Of a stretch of DNA of 64,000 nt, positions 1 through 9,580 are shown piece by piece (positions within the stretch are counted from its first letter, which is position 1; each line of letters starts with the position of its first letter). The stretch spans positions 1 to 64,000 of the forward strand of contig CAZPOP010000009.1 in NCBI GenBank assembly GCA_964588305.1, read 5' to 3'. Both the position numbers and the translations under genes were made by a program. The notes below the pieces were generated by a model that made no database searches, was not told the origin of the DNA, and worked only from the letters and a program-made list of their open reading frames with translations. This DNA is from SM1-73 sp964588305. GTDB taxonomy: Bacteria > Zixibacteria > MSB-5A5 > SM1-73.

Positions 1-66
1 TCCGGGACAATATCCTCGACCAGCGATGTGCTTTGTCTACGGCGCATCGATCTTTGGGAAATCTTG

Positions 67-2031
67 TTATTTTTTCGATCCCTTTATCCTTGTTGCTCTA
101 TATAACATGGAACAAATCAGGACAAAAGCAAGAAGTGATACCCAGGGACCATAAATACCGGTCAGCGCCATCTCTTCATGCGCCTCGTAGAAGGCTCGGT
201 ATCCTCCCGAGAAAGCGATTACAAAAGCAACCATCACTCCCAGAAGGGCGTCTCCCGCCACCAATCCCGAGCCGAATAGAATGCCTCGCTCTTCTCTTTG
301 TTTGACAACGTTTTTCCTGGAAACTCTCCTGACTATGAGCGCAATCAGACCGCCCGCCATGATAGGCGTGGAGAGATTCAAAGGAAGATAGAGACCAATG
401 GCAAAGGGAAGCGATGAGATTCCCACCAGTTCGATGGCGGCCGCCAACATGCATCCCACGATAATGGGAACCCAGGGAAGATTTGCGGTCATCACGCCCT
501 GAACGATGACCGCCATCACGTTTGCCTGAGGCGCCAACAGGGGGGTGGGGTGAGCAGCATCTCTCACAAACCCAAAGGCGGTATTCAGAAGAAACACGGT
601 AGAGCCCATCACCAATGCGGGAAAAAGCAACCCCACAAACTCCATCAACTGCTGCTGTTTGGGAGTTGCCCCCAATAGATAGCCGGTCTTCAAATCCTGG
701 GCAATGTCACCGGAAAGACAGACCGCAATGCAGACCACGGTCCCGATGGACATCACCGTGACCATGCCCCTGAATCCTGAAACTCCGAATGACAGCAGGA
801 TCACACTGGTCACCAATAGGGTGGCGATGGTCATACCCGATACCGGCGAGGATGAGCTCCCCACGATTCCGACTATTCTGGCCGCGACCACCACGAAGAA
901 GAAGCCGAAAATGACCACCAGGGCCGCGCCCAAAAGGTGAAGCTCGGTTCCGGGATAAGCCCAGATGAGCAGAATCACAGCGAGTGAACCGACCAAAACC
1001 ACCCACATCGGAATCTCCTGCTCCAGCCTGCTTTTGGTCACCGCAACTCCTGCCTTCTTTCCGAACACCTCCTTTATCCCCACCGCGAAGGAATGAAAGA
1101 TAACCGGAAGCGATTTGATTAAGCTTACAAATCCGCCCAAGGCCACTGCTCCCACTCCCAGATACTTGATATAGTTATCTCTCAGTTCGGCTGGGTTCAT
1201 CTCCGAGATGAGTTTATCCGCGGGGGGGACTATGTTGGGCATGTGGGTGCCAATATAAGCGATAAGGGGAGCGATTCCTAAGTAGCCCAAAACCGCCCCG
1301 CCCATCATGAGGGCGGCTATACGCGGCCCGATGATATATCCCACTCCAAGAAGGGCCGGAGTTGCATCTATACCGATGTTTGCTCCTTTGAAAAACTTGA
1401 TGTCGGTATTGGGGTTCTCCGGCCACAGTCTGAAGCCGGACAGCAGTAATTTGTATAGAGCGGACAGCCCCAAGCCCAGGAAGACGGTTTTTGCCTTTCC
1501 TCCTCCCTCATCCCCGGCTTTGATGATTTCTGCACAGGCCGTCCCCTCGGGGAATCTCAATTTTCCGTGTTCCCTCTCTACCAGATACCTTCTCAAAGGT
1601 ATCATGAAAAGTATGCCCAGAGCCCCTCCCAGCAGGGAGAGGAAAACGATATCCAGATTCGAGATTTCATGCGAAAAACCGGAAATCGTCTGGTTCCAGA
1701 TGAAAAAAGCCGGTATGGTGAAGATCACTCCGGCGGCCAGCGATTCACCGGTGGAGCCGATGGTTTGAACGATGTTATTCTCCAGAACCGTACCCCTCTT
1801 CAAGACTCCCCGAAGCACCGCCATGGAGATGACCGCCGCCGGAATCGAAGCCGAGACGGTCATACCTACTTTCAAGCCCAGGTACGCGTTCGCCACTCCG
1901 AAAACGATGGAGAGAAGAACTCCCAGAATGATTGCCTGTACGGTCACCTCTGCCATCTTCTGGGCAGGCTTCACATAAGGCTCGAATTGATTCTTTTTAT
2001 TAGAGTTCTTGCCCTCATTATTTTCTGCCAT
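67..2031 (-). CDS. OPT-family oligopeptide/metal transporter
   Basis: A 654-residue polytopic inner-membrane protein of the OPT (oligopeptide transporter) superfamily, which imports short peptides or metal chelates by proton coupling. The family is recognised from the N-terminal block after about residue 25 (VQAIILGVLLSIVFGVANAY, then LGLKVGMTVSASIPAAVIS), the GSTGESLAAGVIFTIPAF segment and the later GDIAQDLKTGYLLGATP motif, all typical of prokaryotic OPT proteins. Length and the many hydrophobic segments fit a complete member. The N-terminal 20 residues are Asn/Lys-rich and cytosolic. The ATG at 2031 has AGGAGGTGC just upstream. The substrate cannot be told from sequence, and no binding protein or peptidase lies next to it. 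It is divergent from the TPR gene at 2346. Confidence 0.9.
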   Translation of the reverse strand: MAENNEGKNSNKKNQFEPYVKPAQKMAEVTVQAIILGVLLSIVFGVANAYLGLKVGMTVSASIPAAVISMAVLRGVLKRGTVLENNIVQTIGSTGESLAAGVIFTIPAFFIWNQTISGFSHEISNLDIVFLSLLGGALGILFMIPLRRYLVEREHGKLRFPEGTACAEIIKAGDEGGGKAKTVFLGLGLSALYKLLLSGFRLWPENPNTDIKFFKGANIGIDATPALLGVGYIIGPRIAALMMGGAVLGYLGIAPLIAYIGTHMPNIVPPADKLISEMNPAELRDNYIKYLGVGAVALGGFVSLIKSLPVIFHSFAVGIKEVFGKKAGVAVTKSRLEQEIPMWVVLVGSLAVILLIWAYPGTELHLLGAALVVIFGFFFVVVAARIVGIVGSSSSPVSGMTIATLLVTSVILLSFGVSGFRGMVTVMSIGTVVCIAVCLSGDIAQDLKTGYLLGATPKQQQLMEFVGLLFPALVMGSTVFLLNTAFGFVRDAAHPTPLLAPQANVMAVIVQGVMTANLPWVPIIVGCMLAAAIELVGISSLPFAIGLYLPLNLSTPIMAGGLIALIVRRVSRKNVVKQREERGILFGSGLVAGDALLGVMVAFVIAFSGGYRAFYEAHEEMALTGIYGPWVSLLAFVLICSMLYRATRIKGSKK

Positions 2032-2345
2032 CGCACCTCCTTTTTGCCTTCATCAAACGCATTTTCAGATTTTCAGCTCTAAAATGGATTCTCCAGCATC
2101 CGGATGGAATGGGGTGAAGTAAGTGCTGATAAGCTGATTGATCGTAGACATATAATAGGGTCGACTTCAAATTAATATTCAGACTTCTCAAAAAGCTAAC
2201 ACTTCGGATATATCTAGTCAAGAAGAATCTTGGCTTTATTCGTCGATAAAAAACTTATCGAGCCATTTTCGCTTGTATTTTCGTAAAGAAAGCGTAGATT
2301 TACTTGAGAGTAAGAAATCAGAGCAACTCTTTGTGAGGAAAAAAT
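2032..2345. other. Divergent intergenic region, OPT transporter / TPR gene
   Basis: This 314-bp spacer separates two divergent genes and should hold promoters for both. A TATAAT hexamer lies at 2151-2156 on the plus strand, but no good -35 box sits at 16-18 bp from it, so no promoter is called. No RNA gene or strong hairpin was seen. Confidence 0.4.
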
Positions 2346-4022
2346 ATGATGAAAAACTTACTCCTTCTTCTTTGCTGTTCTCTTCTGATCTGCGGTCTGT
2401 TGTCCAACCTTGCTGAATCAGAAGCAGAAGAGGAGGAGGCTCAGAAAGGCAGGAGTCATGAAGCCTTCCAGCATTTCGTGAATGGCGATTTGTTGGAACT
2501 CCACGGGGATATTGAGAAAGCCATAAGCGAATACCAGAAAGCCAGGGACCTGGAGCCGAACATCCCGGAGATCAGGCTGGCCCTTGCCAGAACCTATTTC
2601 ATGGTGAAGAAGATCGACTCCGCCAAGGTGGAGCTTTCGGCAATCGAGCCCAAGAATAATGAGGCTTACAGGCTCCTGGGAGATTGTTACCGATTTACAG
2701 GTGATCCGGATAGCGCTGTTTTGGCTTACCAGGAAGCGGCCAAACTGGATTCGACGGATTTCAGGTCATTCTGGCAGCTAGCAACGATCTGGCAGGAAAG
2801 GAATGAATTGCCCAAGTCGATTGCTGCCTGGCGAAGAGTTGCGTCTCTGACCTCATTCTCGGCTTCGGTTCACCTGCGGTTGGCTACGCTTCTGTTTCAG
2901 ACAAAGGATTATGACGAGGCCATCAAAGAATATCAGAAAGTATTGGATTTGAACCCGGATGACACAAAGGCTCTCTCCGGGCTGGGGGCCAGCTACGAAG
3001 CCAAAGGAGAGCTGGACAAGGCCATTGAAGCCTGCCGGAAGCTTCTGAAGCTTGCCCCTGCCAACCAGAACCTCAGAAACCAACTGATATCCCTGTATCT
3101 CAGAGCCAACAGAGTAAAGGAGGCCACCGAAGAGGCAGAACTTTTGTTTGACTTAAACCCTGACGACATAGAACTGAAGAAGAGAATGGGATCTCTCTAT
3201 TTTTCACAGGAAGAGTATGAGAAGGCGGAAAGTCTGTTCACTTTGTATAGCCAATCGAATCCGGACGATCCCGCAGTCCATTACTACCTGGGGAAAATTG
3301 CCCTGCAAAAGGCGGATTTTGAGAAAGCAAAAAAGGAATTTGAAATAACTGTCTCTTTGCAGGATTCGGTTCCGGATGGCTGGTTAGACTTAGCCTGGGT
3401 CTACGTTCGTCAGGATAGCACCGAGAAAGCTATTTCCGTTTATAATGAAGCATTGGAAAAGGTTAATGATAAGACGACTATCCAGTATCTCTTGGGTTCT
3501 TTGTATGCCGAGGAAGGACAATTCGATTCGGCCATTGTTATGCTCCAGAAAGCCTTAGACAAGGTTCCGCATGACACCCATCTGCTTTTCGCTTTAGGGT
3601 CGGCATACGAACAGAAGGGGGAGTTTGATCATGCGGTCGCTATCTTTGAACGGCTGCTTCAACTGGATTCCACCGACGCCTCTGCCCTGAACTATCTTGG
3701 ATATATGCTGGCGGATAAGGGAATCAGGTTGGAGGAATCTTTGAACATGATAAAAACTGCACTGGAACTTGAGCCGGACAATGCAGCTTACATAGACAGC
3801 TACGGCTGGGTTTTGTATAGAATGGGACGGGTGAAGGAGGCGGAGTTTCAGATCAAGAAAGCCCTGGGGATGGTGGCGGATGATCCCGTGATTCACGAGC
3901 ATCTGGGAGATATTTACAACGCACTGGGGGAAACAAAGAAGGCAAAAAAGGCGTGGGAAAAAGCGCTGAAACTGGATCCGGGTGATGCGAAGTTGAAAGA
4001 GAAATTCCAAAATGCGAAGTGA
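2346..4022 (+). CDS. Secreted TPR-repeat protein
   Basis: A 558-residue protein with an N-terminal signal sequence (MMKNLLLLLCCSLLICGLL) followed by an acidic linker and then about 14 tetratricopeptide repeats filling the rest of the chain. Repeats show the usual pattern, for example residues around DYDEAIKEYQKVLDLNPDD and GELDKAIEACRKLLKLAPA. TPR arrays are protein-interaction scaffolds; with the signal peptide this one should act in the periplasm or on a membrane. Two cysteines sit in the hydrophobic segment, but no clean lipobox is present. The start is supported by GTGAGGAA about 7 bases upstream of the ATG. The specific role is unknown. The gene directly precedes the Hachiman cassette, with which it probably has no functional link. 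Confidence 0.85.
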   Translation: MMKNLLLLLCCSLLICGLLSNLAESEAEEEEAQKGRSHEAFQHFVNGDLLELHGDIEKAISEYQKARDLEPNIPEIRLALARTYFMVKKIDSAKVELSAIEPKNNEAYRLLGDCYRFTGDPDSAVLAYQEAAKLDSTDFRSFWQLATIWQERNELPKSIAAWRRVASLTSFSASVHLRLATLLFQTKDYDEAIKEYQKVLDLNPDDTKALSGLGASYEAKGELDKAIEACRKLLKLAPANQNLRNQLISLYLRANRVKEATEEAELLFDLNPDDIELKKRMGSLYFSQEEYEKAESLFTLYSQSNPDDPAVHYYLGKIALQKADFEKAKKEFEITVSLQDSVPDGWLDLAWVYVRQDSTEKAISVYNEALEKVNDKTTIQYLLGSLYAEEGQFDSAIVMLQKALDKVPHDTHLLFALGSAYEQKGEFDHAVAIFERLLQLDSTDASALNYLGYMLADKGIRLEESLNMIKTALELEPDNAAYIDSYGWVLYRMGRVKEAEFQIKKALGMVADDPVIHEHLGDIYNALGETKKAKKAWEKALKLDPGDAKLKEKFQNAK

Positions 4023-4206
4023 CATAGTGGTTTTTTCGCGCTGGAGTTGATTGGGCGCCGTGCCCGAACGGTCGGCAAGAACGCCCAGCATAAGTGCTTG
4101 TAACATCATACCTGAGCGATTTCGGGGACTAACAAAAGCCGGATTTCTCTGTCCTTCGGGAGGCCATAACGGTATAGATACAAAAGAACCAATTGAGAAG
4201 CAAACG

Positions 4207-5064
4207 ATGCGGATTCTAGAAAACAGAGTCAAGAATCTGGTGTTCAGGTTTTCTGTTACCTATACACAAAGGAAATACCATAAGGAGTCGTTTCACCTTG
4301 ACTACGAGGAGGGTGTGTACCGTCAGGTAGAGTTAACAAAAATAATGAGGGATTCAATCGTTCACTTCGCCCTAACACCCGAAGAAATGAAAGGATTAAA
4401 AGAATCCGAAGACATAGGTGAGATGCTCAGGATAGCCTGGAACAGAATCTCCAGAGCGAGGAAAGAAAAAAAGGGCGATTATGGAGAGCTGCTTCTATTT
4501 CTTATACTTGTTGTGTTTTTCCCCACGAAAAAGTTCGTTACCAAGGTTAGGCTTAGAACTTCAATGAAAGATCAGGTTAAAGGATTCGACTGTGCACATT
4601 TCACCATTGAAAATGATGAGGCTTGTTTGTGGCTTGGCGAAGCGAAGTTTCATAAATCTTTCTATACAGCTATTCGGGATGCGATTCAGTCCATTGAAGA
4701 GCATTGTGCTTTTGATTTTATGAAAGATGAGATCAGCATACTTGCTAATAACATAGAACTTAACCAACATTTTGATGAGATAGAAAAACTCGAGAAGGCA
4801 CTCAGCGGCAAGTCTTTGGACAGGATTAGATTCAGAATTCCAGTTCTAATCACCTACGATAGCCCTTGCATAAAAAACAACACGTCAATAGGTAACATCT
4901 TCCGCCAAGAGTTGCGAAAAGAGATTGCGCGATTTTACGAGAAGATCGAAGCAAAGCAAGTTGATATCAAAACCAACTTCGAACTGCTTTTTTTGCTTTT
5001 TCCTTTTGAATGTGTTAGCAAAGCAAAACAAACACTGGAAGAAATGGAGCAAGCGTCAAGATAA
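4207..5064 (+). CDS. hamA: Hachiman antiphage defence protein HamA (DUF1837 nuclease)
   Basis: A 285-residue protein matching the HamA/DUF1837 family, the nuclease subunit of the Hachiman antiphage system. The diagnostic region is residues 90-150: GDYGELLLFLI, then KGFDCAHF, then LWLGEAKFHKSFYTA. This gives a PD-(D/E)xK-like set E94, D128, E145 and K147, all present, so the nuclease site looks intact. In known Hachiman systems HamA is held inactive by HamB and degrades DNA when released. I chose the ATG at 4207; the frame is open back to 4051, but that extension is unlike coding sequence and 285 residues fits the family. The stop overlaps the hamB start by one base (TAATG), so translation is probably coupled. 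The gene looks AT-richer than its neighbours, suggesting transfer. Confidence 0.88.
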   Translation: MRILENRVKNLVFRFSVTYTQRKYHKESFHLDYEEGVYRQVELTKIMRDSIVHFALTPEEMKGLKESEDIGEMLRIAWNRISRARKEKKGDYGELLLFLILVVFFPTKKFVTKVRLRTSMKDQVKGFDCAHFTIENDEACLWLGEAKFHKSFYTAIRDAIQSIEEHCAFDFMKDEISILANNIELNQHFDEIEKLEKALSGKSLDRIRFRIPVLITYDSPCIKNNTSIGNIFRQELRKEIARFYEKIEAKQVDIKTNFELLFLLFPFECVSKAKQTLEEMEQASR

Positions 5065-7283
5065 TGTATGTTTTTGCCAAAAGCCCGAATATCCAAAGAG
5101 CAAGCGAATTGCTACACACATTGAGGAGTGACAAATCTCTCCAGTTTTCGGAGTATAAGGAATTGCTTGAAAGAACCCATAATCTGTTAAGCGAAAACTC
5201 ACGTCAATCCGACCTGTACAATTTGGGGCTCTCTGTCATTTGCCACGTCGCGGAGAAGTTGCCGAGCGACACCTTTATTAGGCAACCATTGTATGACTGT
5301 ATTGTTGCCTCAAGGATATTCCTGTATAATACCATGCTTAGCAGAAAGCACACCGCCTTCTTCGAAGCCGTCAAGATGGGCCTTTTTGATCTGTTCGCTC
5401 AATCGTACTACACACTGGGTACAGAAACCATCTTGACGAAGGATCAAAAGGAGTTGTTTGACCTATTTAAGAAGCACAGGAAGCTGGTCGTCAGCGCGCC
5501 GACATCCTTTGGCAAATCAAGAATAATTGAAGAGATAATCCTACACAGTAATTATAACAACATTGCAATTGTTCAGCCCACAATAGCATTGCTCAACGAG
5601 ACTTTCGGAAGATTCAGGAAAATCAAGGCGCTGTCGAAATATAATCTAATCAATTCTCTGACATTCCTGAACACAACATTTGGGGACTCCGGGAACATAT
5701 TTATCCTCACGCCGGAAAAAATGGACCTCTTGCTGGATCAGGCCACAGGCATCAGCATCGATTTTTTCGTCATGGACGAGATCTATAAGATACAAGATGA
5801 TCCAGATAGAAAACAAGTATTCACTCATTGTCTCTATGGATTGTCTAAACAAAACTGTGACTTTTACTTGATCGGTCCATACTTCGAGGATTTCAGTAGT
5901 CGGTTTCTTGAGAAGACTAAGGCAAAGTTCAAGAAATTCAGCTCAGAGGTCGTTCAAAGAGACACCCTTGACCTAAGTAAGATTAAGGCCAATGAGGAAT
6001 ACAATATTGGTCAAGAGCGGTTCGTGAAAAGAAAAAGCAGAGATATTAATCTCAGGGATATAGTGTCGGCGTGCAGGGGGCAAACACTCGTGTACGTTGG
6101 GAACATCCGGAGCGTCGAGAGCAGAGCAAAATATCTGGCTGAGGAGGTGGAACAAGTCACCCACAATGATTTGATACATTACATTAGAGACAGCGTTGCG
6201 GAAGACTGGTCACTGGTTCAATGTCTGCAGAAGCGAATCGCTTTCCACCACAGCGCGATTCCCAAGTACATTCAAGCAGAGATAGTTGATTCGTTCAATG
6301 AGGGGCTGATTGAGATTATTGTCTGCAGTCCAACTTTAACGGAGGGAGTAAACACCACCGCGAAGAATGTCATCATTTATGATAATGTAAAAGGAACAGC
6401 AGAACTGAGCGGCTTTGATGTGAAGAACATTAAAGGGAGAGCAGGCCGCTTTCTGGAGCACTTCATAGGAAATGTTATTACCCTGGTGTCCTTGGTGCCT
6501 GAAGCTGACAAGGAAGAAGTCGAGTTTAGATATTATGACGATGATCTGCTAGAATCGGAGGAAAACATACAGGTAGATATTCAGGACTTATCACGTAGCA
6601 ATTTAGTCCAACGAAAGGAAATTGAAAACAATCTGAGAGCCAGCAAGATACCTTTAGAACTTGTCAAGTCCAATAAGTACATACCAATTAACCAACAAAT
6701 AAGTCTAGTGAATCATCTTAGAAAAGAAGATTCACAGTGCAATGATATTCTCTTCTCCTCTAATTTGCCGAAAGCCGATCAATTAGACTTAATTCTTGAT
6801 CTCTGCCATACTTTTCTCTTTAATAAACAAGATAAGGAAGACAAGAAGTTCTACTTCCCCATTCTTAAATCGTTAACAAAGTTCTACGTTTACGAGAATC
6901 CCAGCTTAAAAGAACTAATAGCCAAACAAACAGGTTTGGAAACAGATACGAAAGTTCGTCATGCCTTCAAGTTGATTTCTCATTATTTCGAATTCGCCTT
7001 ACCGAGATATTTGTGTGCTTTCGAAAATCTCTTCAATTTCGTTTATTTTCAAGATGAACTGAACTTGAAGTATTTAGTCACCAAACTTGAATTTGGCTAT
7101 GTCAAAAACCACGAGATCGCGTTGAAAGAAGCGGGTGTTCCGAATGACATAATAGGGAAGATCGCCGATAAGTTTACCCACTGTGAATCATTGCGTGAGA
7201 TCAGAGATACGTTTCAACGAAACCCAAATCTCATCAACAAATTATCCCCATACGAACAAAAGGTGTTCAGGAAATACGTATAG
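5064..7283 (+). CDS. hamB: Hachiman antiphage defence helicase HamB
   Basis: A 739-residue superfamily 2 helicase, the partner of HamA. After an all-helical N-terminal region of about 125 residues come the Q/Walker A region (SAPTSFGKS at 144-152), motif II as DEIY (FFVMDEIYK, about 235-242), motif Ia-like QPTIALLNE, and in the second RecA domain CSPTLTEGVNTTAKNVII and the motif VI-like NIKGRAGRF. The GVN and GRAGR forms are typical of Ski2/HamB-type helicases. The C-terminal 240 residues are helical and unassigned, as in HamB. In studied systems HamB senses DNA damage or phage DNA and licenses HamA. All core motifs look intact. It overlaps hamA by one base. AT-rich codon use matches hamA and differs from flanking genes. 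Confidence 0.88.
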   Translation: MYVFAKSPNIQRASELLHTLRSDKSLQFSEYKELLERTHNLLSENSRQSDLYNLGLSVICHVAEKLPSDTFIRQPLYDCIVASRIFLYNTMLSRKHTAFFEAVKMGLFDLFAQSYYTLGTETILTKDQKELFDLFKKHRKLVVSAPTSFGKSRIIEEIILHSNYNNIAIVQPTIALLNETFGRFRKIKALSKYNLINSLTFLNTTFGDSGNIFILTPEKMDLLLDQATGISIDFFVMDEIYKIQDDPDRKQVFTHCLYGLSKQNCDFYLIGPYFEDFSSRFLEKTKAKFKKFSSEVVQRDTLDLSKIKANEEYNIGQERFVKRKSRDINLRDIVSACRGQTLVYVGNIRSVESRAKYLAEEVEQVTHNDLIHYIRDSVAEDWSLVQCLQKRIAFHHSAIPKYIQAEIVDSFNEGLIEIIVCSPTLTEGVNTTAKNVIIYDNVKGTAELSGFDVKNIKGRAGRFLEHFIGNVITLVSLVPEADKEEVEFRYYDDDLLESEENIQVDIQDLSRSNLVQRKEIENNLRASKIPLELVKSNKYIPINQQISLVNHLRKEDSQCNDILFSSNLPKADQLDLILDLCHTFLFNKQDKEDKKFYFPILKSLTKFYVYENPSLKELIAKQTGLETDTKVRHAFKLISHYFEFALPRYLCAFENLFNFVYFQDELNLKYLVTKLEFGYVKNHEIALKEAGVPNDIIGKIADKFTHCESLREIRDTFQRNPNLINKLSPYEQKVFRKYV

Positions 7284-7416
7284 TGGCTGCGTTCTGTGCG
7301 GCTGCGTACAATCTGGGTCGCCTCCTAGTGGGCCCCCGGAATCCCGCCTTTTGATCCTGGGTGTGCTCTTTCAAACTGTATATAACAGGTGGTTCAATCT
7401 AGACTCTTGGTTCAAA

Positions 7417-9240
7417 ATGCGTAAGGGAGCAGATCAAAAACCAACCATTGTCCTAGTTACCCTTCTCTTGCTTTTCTTTCATTGCGCCAAGGAGGGGATG
7501 CCGCCGGGAGGTGCGATGGATACGGCTCCGCCTGAGGTAGTTTCGGTCTCACCGCAGCCTAATTCCACCCAGGTTGATTTGAATTCGAAGATCGAGATCA
7601 CATTCAGCGAAAGAATGTCGAACAAGCCCACCGAGGAATCGATCTTCATATCACCTTTTCCCAAAGAGCCTTTTGATTACAAATGGAAGGGCAGGAGAAT
7701 TATCCTCTCTCCCCCAGAACCACTTGTCAAGAGCAAGACTTATGTGGTAACCGTTGGCACAGGTGCACAGGATTTGAGAAGAAACCATCTGTCGAAATCT
7801 TATACCTTTGCCTTCTCCACCGGGTCTGCTTTGGATTCCGGTACGATCTCAGGAGAGGTCTGGACCAGGCAGAGAGATGGTTCGACTTCCTTCGGCTTTG
7901 CTCAGGACAAGTCGCTTACCACAAGTGCGTTTGAAACGGAAGCCGAGGTGAGCGTATGGGCTTATCTCTTTTCTGATGCCGTCGAGGCAGACCCCCAAAA
8001 GGATAAACCTGAGTACATTACTCAAAGTGACGTGGAAGGTAAATACGTCTTCAGAAGTCTAAGTATAGGGGAATATCGACTTTTTGCAGTACAAGATCTG
8101 AATCGGGACCAGGTTTGGGATGCGGATAGGGAAGCCATCGGCGTGAGCACACAGGACGTCGAGTTGACTCTACCTGATGTTTCGGAAGATCATGTTGACT
8201 TCATTCTGGCGTTGAGAGACACCACCAGACCCAGCCTACTTAATTGCCAGGCTTTGAACAAGAATTTAGTGAGACTGGATTTTGATGAAAGGTTGAGGGA
8301 AGAGTCTGTTTTGAATCCGGGCAATTTCAGAATCCAATCTGTTGCTGTATCCGAGTCTTTGGAGGTGGATGAGGTTTTCTTCACACAAAGCGGCGCGCAA
8401 AACATTTTCATCCTAACGGGACAGATGATTCCTGAGGAAAAATACGGGGTAGAAGCCCTTAATCTGGAAGATGAATCGGGTAATCCCTTGGATACAGCGA
8501 CAAACGCTTGTCTATTTGTCGGCTCAGCGGCATACGATACCGCCGGACCTGAAGTGATTTCGACCTCGCCTAAAAAGGGCGAGTCCAATGTAACACAGGA
8601 TACCAAGATTGAACTAATGTTCGACGAACCCCCGGACCATCCGTTGGTGGAATCCAGCTTTTCTCTTTCCGACTCAAGTGGGATTCCGGTGTCAGGAAAA
8701 AGCAAATGGGAGAATCTGAATGCTTTTGTCTTTTCTCCGGACACTCTTCTTATGGGCAGGATGAAGTATCAGGTCGAGCTTCGAAGCGAAAACGTCCGTG
8801 ATCTCTTCGGAAACCCCATGACCGATTCGGTTTTTTCTTTGACCTTTGTTACTCTGAATCCTGACACTCTGGGCTCGGTTTCAGGGCTCGTTCTGTCTTC
8901 GACCCTGAGGTCTCAGACCGAAGGGAAGGCTCGTCCTGAAGGAAATATTCGAATTTCAAGGGAAACTGCGCTGAAAGACATAGTGGTAACCCTTTCCCTG
9001 ATTGAAAAGCCAACAAAAAAGTATCAGAAATCTTTGCCCCAGCCTGGTCCGTTTCTGTTTGGAAATATACTTCCCGGAAAGTACATGATCGGGGCCTATG
9101 CCGATTTGAATGGCGATGGCGATTTGACCATAGGAAACCCCAAGCCTTTCACGTCGTCCGAACCCTTCACCTTCCTCGCGGATACGATCAGCGTGCGTTC
9201 CCGCTGGGAGACACAAGGGGTGGAGTTGAGATTCAAATGA
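7417..9240 (+). CDS. Lipoprotein with bacterial Ig-like (Big_5) domains
   Basis: A 607-residue predicted lipoprotein. The signal peptide ends in a lipobox-like LFFHC. Two SbsA/Big_5-type Ig-like domains follow, each opened by PPEVVSVSPQPNSTQVDLNS (about 45-64) or PEVISTSPKKGESNVTQDT (about 380) and carrying the SKIEITFSERM / TKIELMFDEP strand. A carboxypeptidase-regulatory-like segment (GKYVFRSLSIGEYRLFAVQD) lies between them and another near the end (GNILPGKYMIGAYADLNGDG). Such proteins are common on FCB-group cell surfaces; no activity is known. The ATG at 7417 is used because it begins the signal peptide, although the frame is open from 7183 inside hamB. An odd low-complexity stretch near residue 157 (STSFGFAQDKS) is encoded by an inserted dispersed repeat, listed separately. 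Confidence 0.8.
   Translation: MRKGADQKPTIVLVTLLLLFFHCAKEGMPPGGAMDTAPPEVVSVSPQPNSTQVDLNSKIEITFSERMSNKPTEESIFISPFPKEPFDYKWKGRRIILSPPEPLVKSKTYVVTVGTGAQDLRRNHLSKSYTFAFSTGSALDSGTISGEVWTRQRDGSTSFGFAQDKSLTTSAFETEAEVSVWAYLFSDAVEADPQKDKPEYITQSDVEGKYVFRSLSIGEYRLFAVQDLNRDQVWDADREAIGVSTQDVELTLPDVSEDHVDFILALRDTTRPSLLNCQALNKNLVRLDFDERLREESVLNPGNFRIQSVAVSESLEVDEVFFTQSGAQNIFILTGQMIPEEKYGVEALNLEDESGNPLDTATNACLFVGSAAYDTAGPEVISTSPKKGESNVTQDTKIELMFDEPPDHPLVESSFSLSDSSGIPVSGKSKWENLNAFVFSPDTLLMGRMKYQVELRSENVRDLFGNPMTDSVFSLTFVTLNPDTLGSVSGLVLSSTLRSQTEGKARPEGNIRISRETALKDIVVTLSLIEKPTKKYQKSLPQPGPFLFGNILPGKYMIGAYADLNGDGDLTIGNPKPFTSSEPFTFLADTISVRSRWETQGVELRFK
7889..7912 (+). repeat. Dispersed short repeat inserted in frame in a coding region
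   Basis: The 24 bases read CCTTCGGCTTTGCTC then AGGACAAGT. They match, apart from a few changes, the repeat in polA at 16249-16280 (read on the opposite strand). Here they encode SFGFAQDKS between two Ig-like domains. No frame is lost. Shorter relatives are seen at 29022-29044 and 41320-41345. Confidence 0.55.
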
Positions 9241-9580
9241 AGGCTTCTGAGGCATAAGTCAGATATCGCTTCAATCTTCCCGGGAAAGATAAAGAGTGGT
9301 GAAGGTTCTTAGCTCATCTTCTGTGGCCGACCGATGAGACGTCGTAGCGTACACAAGCTCAATGGCAATCTCTCCTGGATTCCCTATCCACCCGCCAAGT
9401 CGAGAGCAAGTCCCAAGAATGCCCAACGCGCGTCCAGCTTACCAGAGTGGTAGCTTTAACTCAAAATCCACTTAGATAGAACTTGGTATTACTTGAAAAG
9501 ACCGATTGCATATTGACTTCTTTGATTTCTGACTTTATTTTTTAAGTCATTCTCAATTTTGACTCAAGCGGAGGAAGAAA
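9241..9580. other. Intergenic region with a possible gene remnant
   Basis: The 340 bp between the Ig-like lipoprotein and the citryl-CoA lyase-like gene has no complete gene. On the minus strand, 9271-9438 is an open frame of 55 sense codons preceded by TAA, without an obvious start. It reads protein-like (for example RLGGWIGNPGEIAIELVY and SATEDELRTFTTLY), so it may be the tail of a decayed gene. I cannot name the source. The right end holds a candidate promoter. Confidence 0.3.
9513..9541 (+). promoter_or_regulatory. Candidate sigma-70 promoter for the citryl-CoA lyase-like gene
   Basis: TTGACT at 9513-9518 is followed after 17 bp by TATTTT at 9536-9541, about 40 bp upstream of the ATG at 9581. 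The -35 matches 5 of 6 consensus bases and the -10 matches 4 of 6. Confidence 0.4.

Noticed and set aside
4061..4095. tRNA-like string (GTGCCCGAACGGTC) upstream of hamA as a tRNA integration site
   Set aside because: It resembles a Ser/Leu D-arm, but I could not form an anticodon stem, T arm or acceptor stem around it.
4051..4206. Longer HamA with a start at 4051
   Set aside because: The extra 52 residues are Pro/Gly/Arg-rich and unlike the family; the ATG at 4207 gives a normal HamA length.
3594..4232. Antisense frame of 212 residues over the TPR gene
   Set aside because: It mirrors the TPR coding frame, has no family features and no ribosome binding site. Similar antisense frames at 12941-13468 and 27728-28147 were dismissed for the same reason.
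7183..7416. Ig-like protein starting inside hamB
   Set aside because: A clean lipoprotein signal peptide starts at 7417; the upstream extension is out-of-frame hamB and spacer sequence.
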